IMG/VR virus record: IMGVR_UViG_3300042561_001378
Span: 1 to 64,000 of that record
Length of the DNA stretch: 64,000 bases
Origin: a virus
Reading direction: 5' to 3' (one strand)
Part shown: positions 48,919 to 56,135 of the stretch, piece by piece
Position numbering within the stretch: the stretch's first letter is position 1
Layout of the letters: each line of letters begins with the position of its first letter
Notes under the pieces: model-generated
What the model saw: only the letters and a program-made list of their open reading frames with translations
The model's database searches: none
Told to the model about the DNA's origin: nothing
Program-made: the position numbers and the translations under genes

Positions 48919-49833
48919 GTTTGGGGCTGCTGCCATATAGATATTGACCATCCCCTCCACCAGCCCCGCCGCGCCATTGAGCAATTCTCCCTCGTTGTGG
49001 TTTGGGATATCCCATCCACACAGCAGCGCCTGCACCCGGCTGGGGTCGATCTTAGTGGCCGCTGCAACCTTGGCAATATCAGCCTCAGTTGGCGGGATGC
49101 TGAGGCCCATAGGCTTAAGCAACATCAACAGCAAAGGATTCGCCGGATCACACGGCAGATCTGGCTCTGGCTCCACCTCTGGCGCGGCATCATCTACCGC
49201 CTGGGCCAGTTCCATCAACCTATCTAGTACCGCATTGCCGAGGGTTTGGAGCTGTTCAGCGTCATCAAGGGCATCAACTGTATTGAGGATAGCGCCCATA
49301 GTGAGCCCCCCCGGCACTGGCATATCGCCGCCGAGTATTGTGGCAGCATTGGGCCACTCCAAGGCATCATGCCGCCCAGGGCCTACGCCTGGGGGTGGGG
49401 CTACTCCAGGGCCGTACAGTAGCCAATCGTAGCCAGCCGACAATGCTGACTGCGGGGTATCGCCCCAGATCCGATGCCGGTCTTTGGGTGCCCTGGGGCC
49501 GGGTTTGGCAAAATTGTCATAGGCGCTGATCAGTTGCTTGTCCCGATCGCTGCCCTCTGCTACCTCGTTGGTGATGGCCTGCAAATAGAGTGCAATCTTG
49601 AGCACTGAGCGAGGCTCAAATGCCGTGGCACCCTTAAGCCAGCGAGTAATTGAGGTAGCCGTGATTCGGCCCCGCACGCCAGCCCCGACCGTGATGTCGC
49701 TCATGTCCCTCGACATTGCAGCATCGGTGTACTCCCAGCCGCGCACGGCGATCGAGGCATCAATGGCATAGCGCATCATGCCCGCCAGGTTGGGCGCGAA
49801 TTTTTGGGCAATATGCGACGATTTCGGGGCCAT
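48880..49833 (-). CDS. Repressor-like protein with HTH, 317 aa
   Basis: Start chosen at ATG 49833 (MAPKSSHIAQKFAPNLAGMM). GVRGRITATSITRWLKGATAFEPRSVLKIALYL (about residues 53-85) is HTH-like (..tsItrWlkG...p....l..ia..L). A long Ala/Pro/Gly-rich middle follows and a C-terminal helical region. Divergent to an Xre gene with palindromic sites between, as in an immunity region. No peptidase motif of LexA/CI type is evident. Confidence 0.55.
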   Translation of the reverse strand: MAPKSSHIAQKFAPNLAGMMRYAIDASIAVRGWEYTDAAMSRDMSDITVGAGVRGRITATSITRWLKGATAFEPRSVLKIALYLQAITNEVAEGSDRDKQLISAYDNFAKPGPRAPKDRHRIWGDTPQSALSAGYDWLLYGPGVAPPPGVGPGRHDALEWPNAATILGGDMPVPGGLTMGAILNTVDALDDAEQLQTLGNAVLDRLMELAQAVDDAAPEVEPEPDLPCDPANPLLLMLLKPMGLSIPPTEADIAKVAAATKIDPSRVQALLCGWDIPNHNEGELLNGAAGLVEGMVNIYMAAAPNLNNLNAPSTTHV

Positions 49834-49875
49834 ACAGCACCAGGGTAGATTTAGGCATACAGTACACAGTACCAC

Positions 49876-49982
49876 GTAGGAGTACTACAGCAATCAGTAC
49901 CAACCCCACACCCCGGTATAAAGCCTGCGTAAAGCTCTAGAATCTTGCAGTACTGCCATGATATTGTGTAGGAGTCCTACAC
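49876..49982. promoter_or_regulatory. Operator cluster of the 49.9-kb switch
   Basis: GTAG-GAGTA-CTAC (49876-49888), GCAGTACTGC (49947-49956) and the perfect GTGTAGGA-G-TCCTACAC (49966-49982) share GTAGGA and GTAC cores. They lie between the divergent regulators. Confidence 0.7.
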
Positions 49983-50002
49983 CAAGGGAAGGGCTGAAAC
50001 CT

Positions 50003-50278
50003 ATGCCCAAGGCGAGATTAAAGGAAACGCGGCGGGATGATATTGTTCCTGCCACGCTGCGAAAGTGGCGAAAAAATCATGGCAAGGTGCTCGGGATTGA
50101 GTACACCCAGGGCCATGTGGCGCTTGCTTGCAGCGTGACACTGCGAACGGTGCAGAGTTGGGAACAGGGCTGGCGCAGACCGGGGCCGACGGTAGACCCG
50201 GAAAGCCTAGCCCATGCCTACGGGGTGACGGTGGCTGCTGTTGACATTTTGCTAGGAGGTGCTCATCGTGGCCAATAA
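50003..50278 (+). CDS. Xre-family HTH protein, 91 aa
   Basis: ATG at 50003 after AAGGGAAGGGCTG. RRDDIVPATLRKWRKNHGKVLGIEYTQGHVALACSVTLRTVQSWEQGWRRPGP...: HTH with TQ..VA......RTVQSWEQG..RP. Counterpart of the repressor-like gene on the other strand. Confidence 0.75.
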   Translation: MPKARLKETRRDDIVPATLRKWRKNHGKVLGIEYTQGHVALACSVTLRTVQSWEQGWRRPGPTVDPESLAHAYGVTVAAVDILLGGAHRGQ

Positions 50279-50864
50279 GCCAAATTGGGCACCAATCAAA
50301 GACCCAGCGGCCATCCTGGCCCACAACATTGCAATCTTGCGGGAAAACGGTGTCCCGCCAATGGAGATTGCAATCAGCCTAAAGTGTTCCTTCGAGGATG
50401 CTGGGGTAACTGATCAACCCATCCGCCCTAAGCACGATCGCCGGTCGCAACCGGTATCAGAGGCCCAGGTGTTATCGGCCATAGCCGAGGTTGCGGCTAG
50501 GCCACTGGGGCCAACCCGGCGATGCCGCCAAATAATGCTCCTGTTAGGAGTTGGTGAAAAGCGATTCGCCGCGTTTCGCCAACAATGGCCAGCGGTTGAG
50601 GCCGCTTGCCAAGAGCTCTACAAAACAAACCAAACAACCTCACCAACTGAGCAGTCGGCTAGATCCCAGGCGACCCTAACTGCCGTTATTGAATGGGCCG
50701 ATGCCCAAATGGCGGCGGGGGAGGGCGTTAGTCTCCACGCCGCCTGCCGGAGTGCTCAGAAGGGCAATGGATGGCTCAGTGTGCTCTGCTGCAAGGGTGA
50801 TGCCAGGGCAATTGAGTTGCGGGAACGGATCCGCAAATACAACAAGGAAAAGGACAACGCATGA
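50268..50864 (+). CDS. Hypothetical regulator-operon protein, 198 aa
   Basis: GTG at 50268 with AGGAGG 8 nt upstream. AAILAHNIAILRENGVPPMEIAISLKCSFEDAG near the start; GPTRRCRQIMLLLGVGEKRFAAFRQQWPAVEAAC in the middle looks like a second helix-turn-helix. No family assigned. Confidence 0.6.
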   Translation: MANKPNWAPIKDPAAILAHNIAILRENGVPPMEIAISLKCSFEDAGVTDQPIRPKHDRRSQPVSEAQVLSAIAEVAARPLGPTRRCRQIMLLLGVGEKRFAAFRQQWPAVEAACQELYKTNQTTSPTEQSARSQATLTAVIEWADAQMAAGEGVSLHAACRSAQKGNGWLSVLCCKGDARAIELRERIRKYNKEKDNA

Positions 50865-51007
50865 ACATTTGGAAATGGACAACGCCTAATGGCCAATGGG
50901 GTCTTGTGAAAGCCGACGATGATGACATCGCATGGTTTGCAGTGATTTGTTTGACAGGGCAAGCGCCTGAAGCAGTGGAGTGGGTGCGGGAGGTGACCGC
51001 GCCATGA
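50861..51007 (+). CDS. Small protein, 48 aa
   Basis: ATGA-coupled to the previous gene. MNIWKWTTPNGQWGLVKADDDDIAWFAVICLTGQAPEAVEWVREV. Small alpha/beta. Coupled again by ATGA to the next gene. Function unknown. Confidence 0.6.
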   Translation: MNIWKWTTPNGQWGLVKADDDDIAWFAVICLTGQAPEAVEWVREVTAP

Positions 51008-51198
51008 CCATTTACTTAGACGATGTATTGCAGCGCTACCCTCGGGGCCGTGCAATTGACTTGCCTGTGGATGTGCTGACAGCAGTCGCCAGCAGGGCTC
51101 GGATCACAATCGGATCTCAGGATTGGAAGGCACGAGCCGCCAAGGTAGTAGATCAGTACAGGAGACAACGCAATGACGACCCCAACCACAACGATTAA
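51004..51198 (+). CDS. Small protein, 64 aa
   Basis: MTIYLDDVLQRYPRGRAIDLPVDVLTAVASRARITIGSQDWKARAAKVV. Helical with basic residues; coupled by ATGA. Overlaps the next gene by 26 nt. Unrecognised. Confidence 0.55.
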   Translation: MTIYLDDVLQRYPRGRAIDLPVDVLTAVASRARITIGSQDWKARAAKVVDQYRRQRNDDPNHND

Positions 51199-51517
51199 GA
51201 TCATCACCCCCCAGGGTGAGGTCAAAGACAAGCAGGTCGCCTTAGTGGTGGCCTACACAAACAGCCCGCTGGCGATCACAGCCAGCGCCCACGACCCAAA
51301 CTCATACTCCATCACGCATCTGCCCAGCGGGCATAGGCTAGGGCCAAGCCACCCAGACCAGGGCGAATTGACCCAGTTACTTGAGCGGCTGATTGCACTG
51401 CCCTGGAGCAATGATCCAGCTAAAGCAATTGACCCCACGTTGCTTGCCTCAGCAATTGCCATTAGCCAGGATTGGATTAAATGTTTTGGCCTACCTACCA
51501 GCAAGACAACACCATGA
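51173..51517 (+). CDS. Hypothetical protein, 114 aa
   Basis: MTTPTTTIKIITPQGEVKDKQVALVVAYTNSPLAITASAHDPNSYSITHLPSGHRLGP...: beta N-terminal half, helical C-terminal half (LTQLLERLIALPWSN). Similar small proteins with the 'SITHLPSG' segment occur in phages; function unknown. Confidence 0.6.
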   Translation: MTTPTTTIKIITPQGEVKDKQVALVVAYTNSPLAITASAHDPNSYSITHLPSGHRLGPSHPDQGELTQLLERLIALPWSNDPAKAIDPTLLASAIAISQDWIKCFGLPTSKTTP

Positions 51518-51556
51518 TCCAGCCGCACCTGGCCGCGCATGTGCCGGGGCTATAGC

Positions 51557-51685
51557 ATGATCACCGCTATGGCCCACGCCATCATCACCACCGCAGTCCT
51601 GGCCCAGGCCGCGATCGCACTGACAGTTATGCTCCGGGCCTGGGGGCACAACCCAGAAAAAAAAAATCTCACAGTAATCGTATAA
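51557..51685 (+). CDS. Single-TM small protein, 42 aa
   Basis: MITAMAHAIITTAVLAQAAIALTVMLRAW is hydrophobic and likely membrane-spanning, with a polar tail. Ends just before a TATAAT box at 51691. Low to moderate support. Confidence 0.4.
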   Translation: MITAMAHAIITTAVLAQAAIALTVMLRAWGHNPEKKNLTVIV

Positions 51686-51718
51686 GATGCTATAATCATG
51701 TAAACACCAGGGGGATGT

Positions 51719-51955
51719 ATGAAATTTCGCTTTTTGCTGGCCGAGCTAATGGCCCAGCGCCAGCTAACTCAGCAGGCGTTAGGCGAAGCAACGGGGCTTA
51801 GCCCTGTGACTATCGGCAGTTGGTATCATGGCCGCGCTACTAGGGCCGACCTGGGCACGGCTGCAACGCTGATGCAATACTTTGGGCTTTCCTCCCTGGA
51901 GCAGTTGATCCAGGCGGAACCTGATTCTTCAGGGTGTGACAATCTCGCGGCGTGA
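51719..51955 (+). CDS. Xre-family HTH protein, 78 aa
   Basis: MKFRFLLAELMAQRQLTQQALGEATGLSPVTIGSWYHGRATRADLGTAATLMQYFGL: HTH with LTQ..L...TGLS..TI..W..GR. TATAAT at 51691-51696 lies 23 nt before ATG and CAGGGGGAT gives a ribosome site. Fourth HTH regulator within 4 kb; it may control the replication operon that follows. Confidence 0.8.
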   Translation: MKFRFLLAELMAQRQLTQQALGEATGLSPVTIGSWYHGRATRADLGTAATLMQYFGLSSLEQLIQAEPDSSGCDNLAA

Positions 51956-52011
51956 CCGTGAGCGGGCAGTCCTGGAACCCCGTTCAAAGCTAGGAGCCAT
52001 AACCTTTATCA

Positions 52012-53352
52012 ATGGATGGATTCACTATGTTTTTCACCAACCAATCCGTAGAACTCAGCGCAGACGATCTGGCCTTTATTGAGGGACATGAATCAGTTGG
52101 CGGTGGTTTGCCGTACCTGCAATCGCTGACTCATCCCAATGAGGATGCGGTCGATGTTAAAGACGCCCGACCCTGGGGGTTCTACATCAACAAAGAACAG
52201 GCCGAAGGAATTAACTTTGTCCCTGATACCAACTGGAAGCCCATCACCTTCTACACCGTAGAGGGCAGCGGGTTTGATAAGGCCGTGCTTGAGATGAAGC
52301 CCGCCAAGCGCACCGCCTACGAAAAAGAAGGCAAGACCATCACTGAGCATAAAGGGTTTACTTCTACTACTCTAATGTTTCACCTCATCTACCAATCAGA
52401 TACGGAGGTGGAGCGTAAGGACGAATACCAGGGCAAGCCCTATTACAAGTTTGTGGGGTTGCGGTTTGGTGATGAAGACTACAACGCCACGATGGAGGCG
52501 CTATTAGCCGAGCGTGATGGCGATGGCAACGCCACCCACCGCTGGAGCCAGCGGTATATGTTCATCCTGGTTGATGCTGATGGCAAGCCACTGCATGATG
52601 GCGTCATTACCTGGCGGGCCAAGGGCGGGGCTGGGGGTGCCTTCTCCATGGAAATGCGGGAGGTATTCAAAGACCTCATTGATGCATGGGCAAAAGGCAA
52701 GGGCAATAGCCGATTACGCATGTTCCCTTCCAACAATCGCCACGCTGGAGACATGCGTTCCCTAGTACGGTTAGGGATGCAGTTCGACCTATATAAATCG
52801 GGGGCAGACCGTGCTCCTTACCTGAGCCCCATTAGCCGAGTCCTACCTACGGGTGACCCTGCCGAGACCAAACCAAAGGATGCAAAGCGGGGTAAGGATG
52901 GCGATCGCACTATCAAGCTCTACCCGTCGCTGCTAGTCCATGGCAATTTAACACCGATGATGGTGGCCCCAACCTCTGAGCTAGGCCAGCGGATCAATGC
53001 CGCGATTGAGGAGTATGCCTCATTCCCATTGCCGAACCAAGGCAAGGACGGCGAGGCTGAAACCGTCGCACCGTCCGGCCCTATTGCCTGGCATGGGTCG
53101 GGTATCGTTGACGCCGCCAGCGTCACATACCGCACTGATGGGTGGGCCGTTATGCAGCTCTTAACTGAATCTGCGGCCATCACCCTGATGGTTGAGGATC
53201 AGGAACTGGCAGACACATTGGTAGGGGCCGTGGGTAACGTTACGGTTGAGGGTGCCCGCTATCCAGACGGCACTGTTCACGTCGCCAGCGCATTAGTATC
53301 GGCACCTACGGCTGTTACTACTGAGCAAACGGCCCTAGTCGCTGGGTTCTAA
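52012..53352 (+). CDS. DUF5895-like protein (ssDNA-binding candidate)
   Basis: 446 residues (a second ATG at 52027 gives 441). GGGLPYLQSLTHPN...WGFYINKEQAEGINFVPDTNWKPITFYTVEGS and FTSTTLMFHLIYQSD match the general order of the cyanobacterial DUF5895 family, as I remember it: short 'lPYLQ' motif, then conserved beta core. First gene of the replication block; similar proteins in plasmids and phages sit beside helicases. A single-strand-binding or annealing role would fit but is not shown. Confidence 0.6.
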   Translation: MDGFTMFFTNQSVELSADDLAFIEGHESVGGGLPYLQSLTHPNEDAVDVKDARPWGFYINKEQAEGINFVPDTNWKPITFYTVEGSGFDKAVLEMKPAKRTAYEKEGKTITEHKGFTSTTLMFHLIYQSDTEVERKDEYQGKPYYKFVGLRFGDEDYNATMEALLAERDGDGNATHRWSQRYMFILVDADGKPLHDGVITWRAKGGAGGAFSMEMREVFKDLIDAWAKGKGNSRLRMFPSNNRHAGDMRSLVRLGMQFDLYKSGADRAPYLSPISRVLPTGDPAETKPKDAKRGKDGDRTIKLYPSLLVHGNLTPMMVAPTSELGQRINAAIEEYASFPLPNQGKDGEAETVAPSGPIAWHGSGIVDAASVTYRTDGWAVMQLLTESAAITLMVEDQELADTLVGAVGNVTVEGARYPDGTVHVASALVSAPTAVTTEQTALVAGF

Positions 53353-53360
53353 TCGCCAAA

Positions 53361-53395
53361 AAATAGCCGTGGTGCGACCAACACCACGGCTATTT
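53361..53395 (+). terminator. Terminator-type hairpin
   Basis: ATAGCCGTGGTG pairs with CACCACGGCTAT, then TTGATTT. Directly after the DUF5895-like gene; may reduce expression of the helicase genes. Confidence 0.75.
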
Positions 53396-53432
53396 GATTT
53401 ACAGTCCAGAGTAGGGAGATACAACTAAAAAT

Positions 53433-55223
53433 ATGATTACTACAGATTGTAGCACAGAGACTACACAGCACGAACAGATCGCCGCTGCCCTTGCCACTGC
53501 GATTGAGCATGGGATGGTGGTGTGGGATCCCCGTGTTGAATGGGATAGCGAGGATCCAGACTATGAGGCACTGACCGAGTTATCGCCACACCGCGCTGCG
53601 TTGAGGCGGTTGGGCATCGTATTCCCCACTAAGGCCCGCTACCGCGATCGCCTTGAGGTAGTGCCCCAGGGTGCTGAGACTTGGGCGGTGCACAACCTCA
53701 CCAAGGGCACGGAGTACACCGTTACCACCAAAGGCCTACGGCTGGACTGCACCTGCGATCAGTACGGCAATGGATTCTGTAAGCACCGGGAGGCGGTGGA
53801 GGATTGGCGGGACGAGCATGGCCGTGCGGTGGTTCCCCCGGCATGGGTTGACGACACAGACCCCCAGTCCGCAATGCTTGAGGTGATGGGCGTCATTGCA
53901 ACACCCCCCGCCCGAACCTACGACTTCACCCCACACTGGACGGTGCCATTCCCGCCCAGTGATGAGCAATCGGCAGCGCTCCAGGCCATGGCGGCATGGT
54001 ACGACAGCCAAGACCCTATCTTTAGGCTCACGGGCTATGCAGGCACCGGCAAAAGCACAGCTATCCAGGCCTTTATCAAATACCTGCAAGCCCTTACCCT
54101 GCCCCCTCGGATTGCCGTCGCGGCCCCCATCAACAAGGCCGTAAAGGTACAGCAACGAATCCTAAGGGCTTGGGGCCTTGGCTCTATTCCCACCCACACC
54201 TGCGCTCAACTCTTTGGGGTCAAGCGCAAGGTAATTGACGGGGTGGAGGAGTTTAGCGTAGACCCTGATGCCTACCCCTATTACAAGGACTACAACATCA
54301 TTGCCATTGACGAAGCCAGCACGATCAACGCTGAGCTTTGGGGCATCCTCTTAGACGCGGCCCACAGTGGGTTAATGGCCCCCCGATTCATCGTCATGGG
54401 TGACCCGGCGCAGCTACCCCCGATCAACGAAGGCGAGTCCCTGGCCTTCCGCCACGCCTGCCCCAGTGCCCACCTAGCCACCGTACAGCGCTACGATGGC
54501 CCGGTCGCTGAGCTAGCCGACAACTTCAGACAGCACCTCGATCGCGCCATATTCCCCACCTTCACTACAGCCTTCGACCCTGAGACCAGGAAAGGGGTCT
54601 ATGCCTGCGACCGCCCTACCTGGGAGGCGTTGATCAAAAAGGTGTTCACCTCTGACGAGGCCCGCCGCGATCCAGACATGGCTAAGATTCTGGCTTACCG
54701 CAACGTCCGGGTCGATGCCCTCAACGTGATGGTACGCAATGCCCTGGGCTACCGTACCCCGTGGGTGGTGGGTGAGCGGATTATTGCCCTGGCCCCCTAT
54801 GCAATCCCTGGACAAATGGTGCTGAGTACCTCGGACGAGGCAGCCATCCTCAGCATTTATGAAATTACTCTCATGGGACTACCGTGCTGGCAACTCACCC
54901 TAGATAATGGGGGAGCCATCCCGGTGCCCAAAGACCCCGCCGCATTCAAGGCCCAACTTGATGAGCTAAAAAAGACAAAGCAGCACGGTAAGTATTGGCT
55001 CCTAAAGGAGTCAGTTGCTGATGTGACCTACGCCTACGCTCTCACAGGCCACCGGGCGCAGGGCAGTACCTACCGCTATGCCTTCGTCGATGTGGCAGAC
55101 CTGGCCCGCTGCAAGGGCATGGCGAGGACGGTTGACGGCGATCGGGTTTATGAAAAAAACCAATTGGCCTATGTTGCCTTTTCGAGGCCCACTGAACGGT
55201 TGATTTTGAATACAGGTAAATAG
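53433..55223 (+). CDS. SWIM zinc-finger and RecD/Dda-like SF1 helicase
   Basis: 596 residues. LDCTCDQYGNGFCKHREAVEDW (about 105-126) is a SWIM finger (CxC...CxH). The helicase follows: FRLTGYAGTGKST (Walker A), IIAIDEASTINAELWG (DEAS), FIVMGDPAQLPPI (motif III), ADNFRQH, and at the end YAYALTGHRAQGSTYRYAFVD with YVAFSRPTERLIL (motifs V/VI). Dda/RecD2-type enzymes unwind DNA 5' to 3'. The SWIM finger is unusual in such a helicase. Next gene starts 9 nt downstream. Confidence 0.85.
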   Translation: MITTDCSTETTQHEQIAAALATAIEHGMVVWDPRVEWDSEDPDYEALTELSPHRAALRRLGIVFPTKARYRDRLEVVPQGAETWAVHNLTKGTEYTVTTKGLRLDCTCDQYGNGFCKHREAVEDWRDEHGRAVVPPAWVDDTDPQSAMLEVMGVIATPPARTYDFTPHWTVPFPPSDEQSAALQAMAAWYDSQDPIFRLTGYAGTGKSTAIQAFIKYLQALTLPPRIAVAAPINKAVKVQQRILRAWGLGSIPTHTCAQLFGVKRKVIDGVEEFSVDPDAYPYYKDYNIIAIDEASTINAELWGILLDAAHSGLMAPRFIVMGDPAQLPPINEGESLAFRHACPSAHLATVQRYDGPVAELADNFRQHLDRAIFPTFTTAFDPETRKGVYACDRPTWEALIKKVFTSDEARRDPDMAKILAYRNVRVDALNVMVRNALGYRTPWVVGERIIALAPYAIPGQMVLSTSDEAAILSIYEITLMGLPCWQLTLDNGGAIPVPKDPAAFKAQLDELKKTKQHGKYWLLKESVADVTYAYALTGHRAQGSTYRYAFVDVADLARCKGMARTVDGDRVYEKNQLAYVAFSRPTERLILNTGK

Positions 55224-55232
55224 GAACACCCC

Positions 55233-56135
55233 ATGGTTGCTAGCCCCATAGTTTCACGGGAGACTCACGATAATTTGTCTCCCGACCACTTCCCCTACTT
55301 CCTCGAACGCGGATTCAACTTTGACCACATCCAGCTAATCCAGTCCTGGGGTGTTCGCTCGATCAACCTACAGGAGTCCCTACGGCTAGGGATCAAAAAG
55401 TACGACCCTGGCACCAAAAGACACCTCAGTGATGGGGGTATCTGGTTCCCCTTCACCAGCACCTATGGCCAGGTCAGGTTCAACACCCCCCTAACCCTCA
55501 AGTCAGGGGAGACATTCAAATACCTCAGCCCTCGACAACCAGCAAAGGCCTGGATACCGCCAGGGGGCCATGGGTTTGGGTCAGTGGAGGCCATCACCGA
55601 GGGCTGGGCCGATGCCGCTGCGCCGACGGTAAGGGGCGTGCGCACCGCCGCGATCGTGGGAACCTACAACGTAATCTACAGCATCGACAAAGACTGTGGT
55701 GTGCCCCTTATCTACGACTCTGATGGGTGGATGAAACCCCAGGTAATGAGGGCTTTGATCCTGGGAGCACTCTGGACGAATGGCCGGGTAAATCTTTTCC
55801 CGCAAATGGAGGCTTACCCCAGCGGTGGGGGCAGTGAGTTTTTTAGGTCGGGCCGTACCATTGCCGACTACCAACAGCTCATCAATGAGGCCCTGACCCC
55901 TCACCAGTTGATCAAAAAATGGATCGGGTTCTGGCCCCAGATGGATAGGGCCACTCAGACCAAGGCGATCGGAGTAGCGGCTGAGGCCGCTTACTGGATT
56001 CGCAACCCTGACCAGGTGCTGAAATACCTGGAGCAATGCCGAGAGGAAAAGATCCCGGTTGAAGTTGGCACCAGTATTTACCACGAAGAAACCCACATTG
56101 ACTTCCTATCCCAGGCCATCGAGGAACCAACATGA
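55233..56135 (+). CDS. Primase-like TOPRIM (DUF3854-type) protein
   Basis: 300 residues. SVEAITEGWADAAAPTVRGVRTAAIVGTYNV has the Glu-Gly start of a TOPRIM domain (EG..DA); PLIYDSDGWMKPQV has the DxD. The N-terminal half (RLGIKKYDPGTKRHLSDGGIWFPFTS, GQVRFNTPL) fits the DUF3854-like lead. Followed by an SF3 helicase with ATGA overlap, the usual primase-helicase neighbourhood. Confidence 0.7.
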   Translation: MVASPIVSRETHDNLSPDHFPYFLERGFNFDHIQLIQSWGVRSINLQESLRLGIKKYDPGTKRHLSDGGIWFPFTSTYGQVRFNTPLTLKSGETFKYLSPRQPAKAWIPPGGHGFGSVEAITEGWADAAAPTVRGVRTAAIVGTYNVIYSIDKDCGVPLIYDSDGWMKPQVMRALILGALWTNGRVNLFPQMEAYPSGGGSEFFRSGRTIADYQQLINEALTPHQLIKKWIGFWPQMDRATQTKAIGVAAEAAYWIRNPDQVLKYLEQCREEKIPVEVGTSIYHEETHIDFLSQAIEEPT

